A DNA stretch of 33,640 bases from Vibrio halioticoli NBRC 102217 (GTDB taxonomy: Bacteria > Pseudomonadota > Gammaproteobacteria > Enterobacterales > Vibrionaceae): the NCBI RefSeq assembly GCF_000496695.1, contig NZ_BAUJ01000042.1, positions 1 through 33,640 on the forward strand. The letters run 5' to 3'. The notes beneath the pieces are model-generated. The model was given only the letters and a program-made list of their open reading frames with translations, did not search any database and was not told where the DNA came from. Of this stretch, positions 1 through 8,353 are shown piece after piece. Both the position numbers and the translations under genes were made by a program. Positions within the stretch are counted from its first letter, which is position 1, and every line of letters begins with the position of its first letter.

Positions 1-315
1 GCCGCCAACAGAAGCGTAGTACCACTCGCCTTCAGTGGTGTATAGAGATCCCATAGGGATGCCATTTTTGGTGACGTTGATAACAGAGTCACTTACGCGG
101 TCAAATTCAACACCGTCATAACCTGGTTTAGTCGGGTCAACTTCTAGCGGTGGTTTACCATTCACTAAATCTTTAGTGATGTGGATAGGCTCGCCGCCAC
201 CAACAGAAGCGTAGTACCACTCGCCTTCAGTAGTGTATAGAGATCCCATAGGGATGCCGTTTTTGGTGACGTTAATAACAGTGTCACTAACGCGGTCAAA
301 TTCAACGCCGTTGTA
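1..315 (-). repeat. 195-bp in-frame tandem repeat (65 residues per unit), one full copy plus a partial copy
   Basis: The complete unit spans 315 down to 121. The second starts at 120 and is cut at the window edge after 40 codons. The copies are offset by exactly 195 bp and nearly identical at the DNA level; the few differences are largely synonymous, apart from changes such as Asn/Asp and Thr/Ser. More copies may lie beyond the edge. Confidence 0.9.
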
Positions 316-789
316 GCCTGGTTTAGTTGGGTCTAGCTCAGGGCGCTCTCCACCGTATTCAGGAAGATTGTTATCCGGTTGTGTTGGGTCTAACTCTGGG
401 CGATCGTTGCCATACTCTGGAAGATCGTTATTTGGTTCTGCATGCACTGGTAAAGTAGGGATAGGGGCATCGTTAGTATCAGAAGAGCTTGAGCTACCAG
501 AGAGTAGCCCTGCAACGACAGCTGCTGATGCTGTGCCAACCGCAGCCCATGTGCCAGTAGATTCTTTTTCGTAAACTACATCGTCAATGATTGCCATTTT
601 ACCAGGCTTAGCATCTGCGTATTTTGCATCGAGTTGTGCTTGAATTGATGCATCAATTCCCTGCATTTGTTGACCGATAAGTTGGCTAGTCGCACTGTTT
701 GCTGCTTGCACATCAACTTGGGTAGTTGATGCAAATGCTGTAGCAGAAAGAGTTGCAGAAATGGTTAGAGCTAAAATGCTTGCTTTCAT
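1..789 (-). CDS. Exported tandem-repeat protein, N-terminal part (runs off left edge)
   Basis: The reading frame is open from the ATG at 789 to the window edge (263 codons), so the C-terminus is missing. The first 21 residues look like a Sec signal peptide: MKAS, a hydrophobic stretch, then AFA before STTQ. A polar segment follows (to about residue 75), then an Ala/Gly/Val-rich hydrophobic stretch ending in a run of five serines (about residues 79-103) that could be a membrane or glycine-zipper segment. Next come two 19-residue Pro/Asp/Glu-rich repeats with the core LPEYG-x-x-RPELDPT, and then 65-residue repeats containing VEFDRVSD and EGEWYYASVGG. One 65-residue copy is complete and a second is cut by the edge. 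I do not recognise the family. The architecture (signal peptide, acidic linker, modular repeats) suggests a surface or periplasmic protein, which is inference. There is no clear Shine-Dalgarno before 789. Confidence 0.8.
   Translation of the reverse strand, partial: MKASILALTISATLSATAFASTTQVDVQAANSATSQLIGQQMQGIDASIQAQLDAKYADAKPGKMAIIDDVVYEKESTGTWAAVGTASAAVVAGLLSGSSSSSDTNDAPIPTLPVHAEPNNDLPEYGNDRPELDPTQPDNNLPEYGGERPELDPTKPGYNGVEFDRVSDTVINVTKNGIPMGSLYTTEGEWYYASVGGGEPIHITKDLVNGKPPLEVDPTKPGYDGVEFDRVSDSVINVTKNGIPMGSLYTTEGEWYYASVGG
316..429 (-). repeat. Two 57-bp in-frame repeats (19-residue acidic/proline units)
   Basis: The units are 429-373 and 372-316. Both encode N-x-LPEYG-x-x-RPELDPT-x-P. They form a linker between the serine-rich stretch and the 65-residue repeats, and the DPTKPG tail also ends each 65-residue unit, so the two repeat types share an origin or a motif. 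Confidence 0.85.
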
Positions 790-1190
790 ATTGGCGAAAA
801 TCTCATAGTGTGAGTAAACGAATCCTTATTGTTAAATGCCTCCTGGCGATGAAGTGAATTATGTGATTAGGTGGTTTTTTCTACAATAAAGCGAAATAGG
901 TTTCTTATATTAATGAAATTTATAATGAATGGTTGTTCATAATGTGATTTGCTTGCTGGAAATCTAAATCTTTGTATTTATTGTGTTTTTAATTTTGTTG
1001 TGTTGATAGGGAGACCAAGGTCTTAGTTTGTTATTAATTCAAATAGAGTTTAACGGTATCGTTTGATTGTGCTTTTGCACCATAGATTTACTAGCAATGG
1101 CATATTTATCTGGATCGTCGCTAATATATGCAATGTTTGTTGTGTGTTATCTAAGATAAGGAGGAGTACTTAGCATGAGGAATACACTTA
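790..1190. other. 400-bp AT-rich intergenic region between the repeat protein and yjjV
   Basis: This is a divergent spacer. It holds a candidate minus-strand promoter (858-886), a six-codon minus-strand ORF (806-786) whose stop overlaps the start codon of the repeat protein, and an eight-codon plus-strand ORF (1175-1201) behind a strong Shine-Dalgarno that overlaps the yjjV start. I see no larger gene and no convincing terminator. Confidence 0.6.
858..886 (-). promoter_or_regulatory. Candidate promoter of the repeat-protein gene
   Basis: On the minus strand there is a -35-like TTGTAG (886-881) and a -10-like CATAAT (863-858), separated by exactly 17 bp. Transcription would start near 851 and leave a leader of about 60 nt. 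This rests on the consensus match only. Confidence 0.35.
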
Positions 1191-1201
1191 ATGTGGTTTG
1201 A
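1175..1201 (+). other. Eight-codon ORF overlapping the yjjV start (possible translational coupling)
   Basis: An ATG at 1175 lies about 10 nt after a strong AAGGAGG-type ribosome binding site and opens the frame MRNTLNVV, which ends at 1201. The stop lies just inside yjjV, whose ATG is at 1191 in another frame with only a weak AGGAA of its own. The strong site therefore appears to load ribosomes on the short frame, and yjjV may be translated by re-initiation. Alternatively the site simply serves yjjV at unusually long range. Confidence 0.3.
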
Positions 1202-1967
1202 CACACATTGTCATTTAGATTTTCCAGAATTTGCCACTAATCGTCAGGCATACAAAAAGCTATTTTCTGATCATGATATTCAGCGATTTTTTGTGCCTAG
1301 CGTTGGTCCGGAAAATTGGCGAGATGTGTTGCAACTTAGGAAACATCACAGTTACCAAGTAGGGTTGGGGATACACCCTTGCTTTTTACAACCTCTTATT
1401 GATGAGAATATTTTACAGCGGAGTTTGGATAAGTTGCATGCGTTAGCATTGCAAAATCAAAGCTCGCTTTCTGCTATCGGCGAGTGTGGATTAGATAAGC
1501 GTATTGATGTCCCAATAGCCACCCAACTATCAGCCTTTCATTTTCAGATAGAGTTAGCAGAACAATTACAACTTCCCTTGGTTATCCATTCTGTTCAGCA
1601 GCACCACAATATTCATGCATCGTTAAAAATGAGAACCCGAGACAATCTTGGGGTGGTGCATGCATTTAGTGGTAACTATCAACAAGCAAAATCATTGCTC
1701 GATCTAGGGTTGAAAATAGGTGTTGGAGGCGTGATTACTTGGCCAACAGCACAAAAAACGCGTGAAGCAATAGCAAAGCTACCTTTAGATTGCATTGTGC
1801 TAGAAACAGATGCTCCTGATATGAAAATCACAGGCTTCTCTCAACTGCCTAATTCCCCTCATTTTTTACCTAAAATATTTAATCAGTTAGTTTTACTAAG
1901 AGAAGAAAGTGCTTCTATACTGGCTGATAGAATATGGGAAAATAGTGTTAACTTATTTAGCCGATAA
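1191..1967 (+). CDS. yjjV: TatD-family metal-dependent hydrolase YjjV
   Basis: The 258-residue protein is full length for the TatD family of metal-dependent (deoxyribo)nucleases with a TIM-barrel fold. Visible family motifs are the N-terminal DTHCHLDF metal-binding segment, GIHPCF, GECGLD (metal-bridging Glu), a VIHS segment, HAFSGN, and LETDAPDM near the C-terminus with the catalytic Asp. YjjV is the TatD paralogue that sits beside the deo operon in E. coli, and the gene is next to nupC and deoCABD here too, which supports the name. The physiological substrate of YjjV is not settled. The start at ATG 1191 is chosen because the N-terminus aligns directly into the DTHCHLD motif. Confidence 0.88.
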   Translation: MWFDTHCHLDFPEFATNRQAYKKLFSDHDIQRFFVPSVGPENWRDVLQLRKHHSYQVGLGIHPCFLQPLIDENILQRSLDKLHALALQNQSSLSAIGECGLDKRIDVPIATQLSAFHFQIELAEQLQLPLVIHSVQQHHNIHASLKMRTRDNLGVVHAFSGNYQQAKSLLDLGLKIGVGGVITWPTAQKTREAIAKLPLDCIVLETDAPDMKITGFSQLPNSPHFLPKIFNQLVLLREESASILADRIWENSVNLFSR

Positions 1968-2007
1968 TTTCATTTTCCTATGATAAATAGAGGTTTTCGA
2001 GCGTAAG

Positions 2008-2101
2008 TGTGATGGTTATCACTAATAAAATGAATGTTTGCATTGAAAATTACTTCAAACGTGATCATTAACTAGTTTTACAAAGGGATGGACGGTATAA
2101 T
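2008..2101 (+). promoter_or_regulatory. nupC promoter region with CRP and CytR-like sites
   Basis: A good CRP site lies at 2008-2023 (TGTGA-N6-TCACT, one mismatch to the palindrome). A second, half-conserved site lies at 2060-2075 (CGTGA-N6-ACTAG). Between them is TTTGCATT at 2037-2044, one base from the CytR half-site GTTGCATT. A consensus -10 TATAAT is at 2096-2101, placing the start near 2108. The CRP centres would then be near -92.5 and -40.5, spaced 52 bp, which resembles E. coli deoP2. Assignment to CRP and CytR is inference. Confidence 0.55.
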
Positions 2102-2177
2102 CCATTTCGTTATGAACATTTTCTACAACATTTTTACACTTTTTTTTAAACATTTTAAAATAAGGAAGCCATAAACC

Positions 2178-3422
2178 ATGAGCCTGTTTATGAGCATAGT
2201 AGGTATGCTGGTACTGATTCTTATCGCAGTACTACTATCAGATAACCGTAAAGCAATTAACATCCGTACAGTGGCGGGTGCTTTTGCTATTCAGTTTATA
2301 TTGGGTGCATTTGTACTTTATGTCCCTTGGGGTAAAGATCTTCTGAAAAGTATTTCAGATGGTGTTTCTAGTGTCATTAGCTATGGTGCCGACGGCAGTG
2401 GCTTTTTATTCGGTAGCCTAGTTAACTTTTCAGTAGATGGCATTGGATTTATCTTTGCTTTCCAAGTGCTACCAACGTTGATTTTCTTCTCTGCATTAAG
2501 CTCAGTACTTTACTACTTGGGTGTTATGCAGTGGGTTATCCGTATTCTTGGTGGTGGCCTGCAAAAGGCACTAGGTACTTCTCGCGCAGAATCAATGTCT
2601 GCTGCAGCTAACATCTTTGTTGGTCAAACAGAAGCACCTTTAGTGGTTCGTCCTTTTGTACCTCGTATGACTCAATCTGAACTATTCGCAATCATGTGTG
2701 GTGGTTTGGCTTCTATCGCTGGTGGTGTACTAGCGGGTTACGCATCAATGGGCGTGCCTATTGAATACCTAGTTGCAGCGTCATTCATGGCAGCTCCTGG
2801 CGGTCTATTGTTCGCTAAGATCATGAAGCCTGAAACAGATGAGCCAATTGATCAGCTTCCTGACACATTAGAAGAAGGTGAAGATAAACCTGCTAACGTT
2901 ATTGATGCAGCAGCAACAGGTGCATCTGCGGGTCTAAGCCTAGCGCTAAACGTTGGTGCAATGCTTATCGCTTTCATCGGCCTTATTGCACTTATCAACG
3001 GCCTTCTAGCTGGCGTTGGTGGCTGGTTTGGTTTTGAACATCTAACTCTAGAAATGATCTTAGGTTGGTTGTTTGCACCACTAGCATTCCTAATCGGTGT
3101 ACCATGGAACGAAGCACAAGTTGCTGGTGAGTTCATTGGTATGAAGACGGTAGCGAACGAATTCGTCGCTTACGCTAACTTCGCACCTTACCTAGGCGAT
3201 GCTGCTCCGGTTATTCTAAGTGAGAAGACGAAAGCCATTATCTCATTCGCATTGTGTGGATTTGCTAACCTTTCTTCTATCGCAATCCTATTAGGCGGTT
3301 TAGGTGGTATTGCTCCTAAACGTCGTGGTGATATTGCTCGCATGGGTATTAAAGCGGTGATTGCTGGTACGCTTTCAAACCTAATGGCGGCGACAATCGC
3401 TGGCTTCTTCCTTTCTTTCTAA
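2178..3422 (+). CDS. nupC: Concentrative nucleoside transporter NupC (CNT family)
   Basis: The 414-residue inner-membrane protein matches the Vibrio cholerae CNT transporter, whose structure is known, very closely along its length. CNT transporters import nucleosides by sodium or proton symport; the V. cholerae protein uses sodium. Visible motifs include the GQTEAP nucleoside-binding hairpin (residues about 149-154), VPWNEA in the second half, and FANLSS near the C-terminus, which carry the residues that contact base and ribose in the known structure. It supplies nucleosides to the downstream deoCABD enzymes. The start follows AAGGA at 2162 with a rather long 11-nt spacing. A strong terminator follows at 3445, so it is probably transcribed separately from the genes downstream. 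Confidence 0.96.
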   Translation: MSLFMSIVGMLVLILIAVLLSDNRKAINIRTVAGAFAIQFILGAFVLYVPWGKDLLKSISDGVSSVISYGADGSGFLFGSLVNFSVDGIGFIFAFQVLPTLIFFSALSSVLYYLGVMQWVIRILGGGLQKALGTSRAESMSAAANIFVGQTEAPLVVRPFVPRMTQSELFAIMCGGLASIAGGVLAGYASMGVPIEYLVAASFMAAPGGLLFAKIMKPETDEPIDQLPDTLEEGEDKPANVIDAAATGASAGLSLALNVGAMLIAFIGLIALINGLLAGVGGWFGFEHLTLEMILGWLFAPLAFLIGVPWNEAQVAGEFIGMKTVANEFVAYANFAPYLGDAAPVILSEKTKAIISFALCGFANLSSIAILLGGLGGIAPKRRGDIARMGIKAVIAGTLSNLMAATIAGFFLSF

Positions 3423-3444
3423 GCGATTAGAAACAAAGTAATTA

Positions 3445-3478
3445 AACGCTCTAGTGATATTCACTAGAGCGTTTTTTT
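3445..3478 (+). terminator. Intrinsic terminator of nupC
   Basis: A perfect 13-bp stem (3445-3457 with 3461-3473) with a TAT loop is followed by a run of seven T, ending at 3478. Confidence 0.92.
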
Positions 3479-3521
3479 CTTTCTACTAGCCGGTTTGTTT
3501 GATATCACTTTTTTTTGAGAT

Positions 3522-3534
3522 GCAAACCGTTTGC
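3522..3534. promoter_or_regulatory. Operator-like palindrome GCAAAC-C-GTTTGC upstream of the XapX gene
   Basis: This is a perfect 6+6 inverted repeat with a one-base centre, about 70 bp before the XapX start codon and about 45 bp upstream of a -10-like TATACT (3571-3576). The half-sites resemble those of LacI-family regulators (PurR, CytR relatives), but the odd centre differs from the PurR consensus. The regulator is not identified. Confidence 0.4.
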
Positions 3535-3602
3535 GTTCATTGTTAATGCTACAGAGATCTAACTTCCGACTATACTATTCAACGAAGTTAATAGGATGGA
3601 CA

Positions 3603-3779
3603 ATGATTATGAGTGAAGTTTTGTTAGCCGTATTTGCCGGTTTTATCGTCGGAGTACTGTTTTCAGCAATAAAACTGCCAATTCCAGCGCCGCCGGTGTT
3701 GTCTGGAGTGATGGGGATTGTTGGGGTGTACTTAGGTGGGCATTGCTATCACTGGTTAGTAGAGAGATTTTTTCAATAA
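3603..3779 (+). CDS. Small XapX-domain membrane protein (DUF1427)
   Basis: This 58-residue hydrophobic protein has the XapX family pattern: a short N-terminus (MSEVLLA), a first membrane helix, the KLPIPAPPV motif, and a second helix with GIVGVYLGG. XapX is a small protein of unknown function first named from the E. coli xanthosine (xapAB) genes; the family often sits beside nucleoside genes, as here between nupC and deoC. I prefer the ATG at 3603, six nt after AGGA; an in-frame ATG at 3609 is the alternative (56 residues). The open frame extends upstream to 3531, but that part has no ribosome binding site or family similarity. It is separated from nupC by a terminator. Confidence 0.85.
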   Translation: MIMSEVLLAVFAGFIVGVLFSAIKLPIPAPPVLSGVMGIVGVYLGGHCYHWLVERFFQ

Positions 3780-4054
3780 TATCTGTATGGGTAAGTATGA
3801 GGTGATGGGTAATACCTAGAGTTCAATACTTATCGATATGAATATAAAGATGTACTTCCGTTGCAAAAAACAACGGTCTGCGGTTTAGGGTTTATAACCG
3901 CGCGGTGACAAGGAAAGCAATTGGTTATTTCACCAAGTCTTCATGGAACCAAGTCCGTTCATTGAGTCTGGATGCGCAATAACAAAAGCCCTATCTATAA
4001 CGAAAGTGCTGTGTGAATTGCCTCCAAAACTATTCAAACTTTTCGGAGAAAAAA
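3780..4054 (+). other. Leader region of the deo operon with several potential hairpins
   Basis: About 275 bp without a gene. Potential RNA stems: CCGTTG 3858-3863 with CAACGG 3871-3876; GCGGTT 3880-3885 with AACCGC 3896-3901; GGTGA 3904-3908 with TCACC 3930-3934; and TTGGT 3921-3925 with ACCAA 3932-3936. The last two exclude each other. CCAAGTC also occurs twice (3933 and 3950 area). I recognise no known riboswitch and no convincing CRP site. The region could be a structured 5' leader or operator region of deoC. The deoC ribosome binding site (GGAG at 4045-4048) lies at its end. Confidence 0.45.
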
Positions 4055-4831
4055 ATGAGCGATTTGAAAGCTGCAGCTTTGCGTGCACTTAAATTAATGG
4101 ATCTTACCACTCTTAACGATGACGATACCGATCAAAAGGTTATTGATCTTTGTCATGCGGCTAAGTCAACTGTAGGTAATACGGCTGCTGTTTGTATTTA
4201 CCCTCGTTTTGTCCCTATTGCTAAGAAAACGTTGCGTGAGCAAGGCACACCAGACGTTAGAGTTGCGACTGTAACTAACTTCCCTCACGGTAATGATGAT
4301 ATTGATATCGCTGTAGCAGAAACTAAAGCTGCGGTTGCTTATGGCACCGATGAAGTGGATGTTGTATTCCCTTATCGAGCACTGATGGCGGGTAATGCCG
4401 AAGTGGGTTTTGAGTTGGTGAAACAGTGTAAAGCGGCATGTGGTGATACTTTACTTAAAGTGATTATCGAAACTGGTGAGCTAAAAGAAGAAGCACTAAT
4501 TAAACAAGCCTCTGAAATCTGCATTAAAGCGGGTGCTGACTTTATCAAAACCTCTACCGGTAAAGTGCCAGAAAACGCAACGCCAGAGTACGCGCGTATG
4601 ATGCTAGAAGTGATTCGCGATATGGGCGTTGCAGATAGCGTTGGTTTTAAACCTGCTGGTGGCGTACGTACTGCAGAAGATGCGGCGTTGTACCTTGCGA
4701 TGGCCGATGAGATCTTAGGTGACTCTTGGGTGGATAACCGTCACTACCGTTTTGGCGCATCAAGCCTACTAACAAACCTACTCAATACGTTAGAAGTGAC
4801 TGACGAAAAAGCAGACCCTGCTGCATATTAA
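4055..4831 (+). CDS. deoC: Deoxyribose-phosphate aldolase
   Basis: The 258-residue class I aldolase cleaves 2-deoxyribose-5-phosphate to acetaldehyde and glyceraldehyde-3-phosphate in the cytoplasm, the last step of deoxynucleoside catabolism. It aligns end to end with E. coli DeoC: N-terminal [60 protein letters not shown], then FIKTSTGK with the Schiff-base lysine, and [10 protein letters not shown]. The start at ATG 4055 follows GGAG at 4045-4048. The open frame extends 14 codons further upstream (from 4013), but those residues have no counterpart in DeoC. It heads deoC-deoA-deoB-deoD; a hairpin with a T-tract separates it from deoA. Confidence 0.97.
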   Translation: MSDLKAAALRALKLMDLTTLNDDDTDQKVIDLCHAAKSTVGNTAAVCIYPRFVPIAKKTLREQGTPDVRVATVTNFPHGNDDIDIAVAETKAAVAYGTDEVDVVFPYRALMAGNAEVGFELVKQCKAACGDTLLKVIIETGELKEEALIKQASEICIKAGADFIKTSTGKVPENATPEYARMMLEVIRDMGVADSVGFKPAGGVRTAEDAALYLAMADEILGDSWVDNRHYRFGASSLLTNLLNTLEVTDEKADPAAY

Positions 4832-4842
4832 TAGTCTGAAAG

Positions 4843-4873
4843 AAGGCTTACTTAACGGTAAGCCTTTATTTTT
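4843..4873 (+). terminator. Intercistronic terminator or attenuator between deoC and deoA
   Basis: AAGGCTTAC (4843-4851) pairs perfectly with GTAAGCCTT (4858-4866) across a 6-nt loop, followed by TTTATTTTT. It sits inside an apparent operon and would be expected to lower deoA-deoB-deoD expression relative to deoC, or to stabilise the deoC mRNA 3' end. Confidence 0.7.
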
Positions 4874-4899
4874 AAATATTAAATTTTAGGGTAGGGCTT

Positions 4900-6234
4900 A
4901 TGTATTTACCTCAAGAAATCATTCGTAAAAAACGTGATGGTGAAATTCTCACGACGGATGAAATCAACTTCTTTATTCAAGGTGTGGCGAACGATACTGT
5001 CTCTGAAGGGCAGATAGCCGCATTTGCAATGACTATCTTTTTCAATGAAATGACCATGCCAGAACGTATCGCGCTCACTTGTGCAATGCGTGATTCAGGG
5101 ATGGTGATTGATTGGAGCCACATGAATTTTGATGGCCCGATTGTAGATAAACATTCTACGGGCGGAGTTGGCGATGTTACCTCTTTAATGCTAGGGCCAA
5201 TGGTGGCGGCATGTGGCGGGTATGTTCCTATGATTTCAGGCCGTGGCTTAGGTCATACTGGCGGAACATTAGACAAGCTTGAATCTATTCCTGGTTACAA
5301 CATTACTCCAGACAATGAGGTTTTTGGTCGAGTGACTAAAGATGCCGGTGTGGCCATTATTGGTCAAACTGGAGACTTAGCACCTGCCGACAAACGCGTG
5401 TATGCCACGCGAGATATTACCGCAACGGTAGACAATATCTCTTTGATTACCGCATCAATCCTCTCTAAGAAACTGGCGGCCGGCCTAGATTCGTTAGTCA
5501 TGGACGTAAAAGTGGGTTCTGGTGCATTTATGCCAACATACGAAGCATCAGAAGAGTTAGCTCGTTCTATCGTGGCAGTTGCGAATGGCGCTGGCACAAA
5601 AACCACCGCAATACTGACGGATATGAACCAAGTGTTAGCTTCGTCGGCAGGTAATGCGCTTGAAGTGCGAGAAGCGGTGCGCTTTTTAACGGGCGAATAT
5701 CGAAACCCTCGTTTGCTTGAAGTGACTATGGCATCTTGCTGTGAAATGTTAGTGCTTGGCAAGTTGGCAGATTCCACTGAGCAAGCTCGCGAAAAGCTAA
5801 TGACAGTGCTTGATAACGGCAAAGCGGCTGAGTGCTTTAATAAAATGGTGTCAGGCCTTGGCGGGCCATCAGACTTTGTGAGCAACTATACTCAATACTT
5901 ACCCGAGGCTGAGATCATTAAGCCTGTGTTTGCTAAACAAAGCGGCGTTATTACTCACATGGATACTAGAGCGATTGGTATGGCGGTTGTGGGTATGGGC
6001 GGCGGTCGTCGCGTGGCAACAGATAGCATCGACTACGCCGTTGGCTTTGATAAGTTTGCACAACTTGGTGATGCCGTGAATGCTGAAAAGCCGCTGGCTT
6101 TCATTCATGCGCGTAATGAACAGCAATGGCAAGAGGCTGCAAATGCTTTGCAAGCCGCTATCCATATTGGTGACCCATCTCAGTATCAAGCAACACCAGT
6201 GGTGTATGCCCAGATAAGAGCCGAAGATTTATAG
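4900..6234 (+). CDS. deoA: Thymidine phosphorylase
   Basis: The 444-residue enzyme converts thymidine (and deoxyuridine) plus phosphate to the base and 2-deoxyribose-1-phosphate. Its length and sequence fit the bacterial family. Visible features are the N-terminal alpha domain ([11 protein letters not shown], then [11 protein letters not shown]), the phosphate-binding motif [10 protein letters not shown] (Lys near residue 84), [20 protein letters not shown], and [15 protein letters not shown] with [11 protein letters not shown]. It lies 68 bp after deoC, across a hairpin with a T-tract, and only 15 bp before deoB. Its own upstream sequence offers a modest ribosome binding site (TAGGG). The product feeds DeoB. 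Confidence 0.97.
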   Translation: MYLPQEIIRKKRDGEILTTDEINFFIQGVANDTVSEGQIAAFAMTIFFNEMTMPERIALTCAMRDSGMVIDWSHMNFDGPIVDKHSTGGVGDVTSLMLGPMVAACGGYVPMISGRGLGHTGGTLDKLESIPGYNITPDNEVFGRVTKDAGVAIIGQTGDLAPADKRVYATRDITATVDNISLITASILSKKLAAGLDSLVMDVKVGSGAFMPTYEASEELARSIVAVANGAGTKTTAILTDMNQVLASSAGNALEVREAVRFLTGEYRNPRLLEVTMASCCEMLVLGKLADSTEQAREKLMTVLDNGKAAECFNKMVSGLGGPSDFVSNYTQYLPEAEIIKPVFAKQSGVITHMDTRAIGMAVVGMGGGRRVATDSIDYAVGFDKFAQLGDAVNAEKPLAFIHARNEQQWQEAANALQAAIHIGDPSQYQATPVVYAQIRAEDL

Positions 6235-6249
6235 GCTAAGGATACAACA

Positions 6250-7473
6250 ATGAAACGAGCCATAATTTTAGTTTTAGATTCATTTGGTATTGGCGCAACA
6301 CAAGACGCCGATAAATTTGGTGATGTCGGTTCTGATACTTTGGGTCACATTGCTGAGCAATGTGCAAAAGGGTTAGCGGATAATGACACACGCAGCGGTC
6401 CTTTAACACTACCTAACTTGTCTCGCTTAGGTTTAGGTTTAGCCGCTCAAGAATCAACGGGAACATTTCCTATTGGTTTAGATAGCAACGCCGACATCAT
6501 CGGTGCTTACGGGCATGCTGCGGAAATTTCATCAGGCAAAGATACTCCTTCAGGTCACTGGGAAATCGCTGGTGTTCCGGTGTTATTTGATTGGGGATAT
6601 TTCACTGATTTGGAAAATAGCTTCCCGCAACCACTGCTTGATCGAATCGTTGAACGAGCCGGTCTTAAAGGTTACTTAGGTAATTGCCATGCATCAGGAA
6701 CTCAAGTGCTTGATGATCTCGGTGAAGAACACATGCAGACAGGAAAGCCAATTTTCTATACCTCTGCTGATTCGGTTTTCCAGATTGCCTGTCATGAAGA
6801 AACCTACGGCTTAGATAATCTGCTAAAGCTTTGTCAGATTGTTCGTGAAGAGCTTGAGGACTACAACATTGGGCGAGTGATTGCGCGTCCATTTATTGGT
6901 GAAAAAGCCGGTGAATTTAAGCGTACCGGTAATCGTCGCGATCTATCGGTTGAGCCGCCAGCGGCAACTGTGCTGCAAAAACTGGTTGATGAAAAGCAAG
7001 GCGAAGTGATCTCGATTGGTAAAATTGCGGATATCTATGCCAACTGTGGTATTACCAAAAAAGAGAAAGCCACCGGTCTTGAAGATCTGTTCAATTTAAC
7101 TCTAGAACAAGTTAAACAAGCACCAAACAACAGTATTGTGTTCACTAACTTTGTGGATTTTGACTCTTCATACGGTCATCGCCGTGACGTGGCAGGTTAT
7201 GCGGGAGCACTAGAATATTTTGATCAACGTCTACCTGAGATTTTGGCGATATTAGAGCCTAATGATGTACTGATTTTAACCGCCGATCACGGCTGCGATC
7301 CAACATGGCAAGGTACTGATCATACCCGAGAACATATTCCAGTATTGGTGTATGGGGATAAAATAGAAGCGGGTTCATTAGGTCGCCGCTCAACATTTGC
7401 CGATATAGGTCAGAGCTTAGCTCACTATTTTGCTACTTCAGAAATGGATTATGGAACTAACTTCTTAAAATAA
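6250..7473 (+). CDS. deoB: Phosphopentomutase
   Basis: The 407-residue alkaline-phosphatase-superfamily mutase interconverts (deoxy)ribose-1-phosphate and the 5-phosphate, linking DeoA/DeoD to DeoC. Its length is that of the E. coli enzyme. Motifs visible: the N-terminal metal site [39 protein letters not shown] carrying the phosphorylated Thr, then [21 protein letters not shown], which supplies the C-terminal metal ligands. It starts 15 bp after deoA behind AAGGA and is followed 67 bp later by deoD, consistent with one transcript. Confidence 0.97.
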   Translation: MKRAIILVLDSFGIGATQDADKFGDVGSDTLGHIAEQCAKGLADNDTRSGPLTLPNLSRLGLGLAAQESTGTFPIGLDSNADIIGAYGHAAEISSGKDTPSGHWEIAGVPVLFDWGYFTDLENSFPQPLLDRIVERAGLKGYLGNCHASGTQVLDDLGEEHMQTGKPIFYTSADSVFQIACHEETYGLDNLLKLCQIVREELEDYNIGRVIARPFIGEKAGEFKRTGNRRDLSVEPPAATVLQKLVDEKQGEVISIGKIADIYANCGITKKEKATGLEDLFNLTLEQVKQAPNNSIVFTNFVDFDSSYGHRRDVAGYAGALEYFDQRLPEILAILEPNDVLILTADHGCDPTWQGTDHTREHIPVLVYGDKIEAGSLGRRSTFADIGQSLAHYFATSEMDYGTNFLK

Positions 7474-7540
7474 AAGAAGTCAATAGATTAATGCGCTAAT
7501 AGGGCTAAGACCCTCATTAAAACAGAAAAGGAAAGATAAA

Positions 7541-8260
7541 ATGGCTACTCCTCATATTAATGCAGAAATGGGTGATTTTGCTGACGTGGTATTAATGCCA
7601 GGTGACCCAATCCGAGCTAAGTACATTGCGGATACCTTTCTTGAAAACGTAGTACAAGTGTGTGATGTACGTAACATGTATGGTTTCACTGGGACTTATA
7701 AAGGCCGTAAAATCTCAGTAATGGGACACGGCATGGGTATTCCATCTTGCTCTATTTATGTCACTGAGCTGATCAAAGATTTTGGCGTTAAGAAAGTGAT
7801 TCGTGTTGGTAGTTGTGGCGCGGTTCGCAGTGACGTGAAACTGCGTGACGTTGTGATTGGTATGGGCGCGTGTACTGATTCAAAAGTAAACCGCATCCGT
7901 TTTAAAGATCATGATTTTGCAGCAATTGCAGACTACGGCATGGTGCGCAATGCAGAGCGTGCGGCTGAGAAACTGGGTATTGCGGCTAAAGTGGGTAACC
8001 TATTCTCTGCTGAGCTTTTCCATACTCCAGATCCAGAGATGTTTGACGTGATGGATAAATATGGCATTTTGGGCGTAGAGATGGAAGCGGCGGGCATTTA
8101 TGGTGTTGCAGCGGAATACGGCGTAAAAGCATTAGCGATCTGTACTGTTTCGGATCACATTAAAACGGGTGATCAAACAACGTCTGATGAGCGTGCAACC
8201 ACATTTAATGAAATGATGGAAATTGCACTAGAATCTGTTTTGTTGGGTGATGCAGAATAA
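7541..8260 (+). CDS. deoD: Purine nucleoside phosphorylase DeoD-type
   Basis: The 239-residue protein is the trimer-of-dimers type of purine nucleoside phosphorylase, which splits purine (deoxy)nucleosides with phosphate. Features are [23 protein letters not shown] at the N-terminus (His and Gly phosphate/ribose contacts), [33 protein letters not shown] with the ribose-binding Met-Glu, and SDHIKTG with the catalytic Asp. It is preceded by AAAGGAAAG and is the last gene of the deo operon; a terminator follows directly. Confidence 0.97.
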   Translation: MATPHINAEMGDFADVVLMPGDPIRAKYIADTFLENVVQVCDVRNMYGFTGTYKGRKISVMGHGMGIPSCSIYVTELIKDFGVKKVIRVGSCGAVRSDVKLRDVVIGMGACTDSKVNRIRFKDHDFAAIADYGMVRNAERAAEKLGIAAKVGNLFSAELFHTPDPEMFDVMDKYGILGVEMEAAGIYGVAAEYGVKALAICTVSDHIKTGDQTTSDERATTFNEMMEIALESVLLGDAE

Positions 8261-8310
8261 GAACATATTTCCTTACAGAATAGTTTGTTACGTTCGGATC
8301 TCTATTTAAT

Positions 8311-8353
8311 AAAAAAGCTTGGCTCTTAATGTAAGAACCAAGCTTTATTTTCT
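8311..8353. terminator. Bidirectional terminator between deoD and ytjB
   Basis: AAAGCTTGG (8314-8322) pairs with CCAAGCTTT (8338-8346), with further pairing inside (TCTTA with TAAGA). A-rich sequence lies on the left and T-rich on the right, so the hairpin can stop transcription from both convergent genes. Its right arm overlaps the ytjB stop codon at 8345-8347. Confidence 0.85.

Noticed and set aside
2852..3136. Long open frames antisense to nupC, deoA, radA, tadA and other genes
   Set aside because: They mirror strongly coding frames, have no ribosome binding sites and show no recognisable protein character.
3522..3534. PurR operator
   Set aside because: The half-sites are similar, but the PurR consensus has an even CG centre; the odd one-base centre here does not fit, so I left the regulator open.
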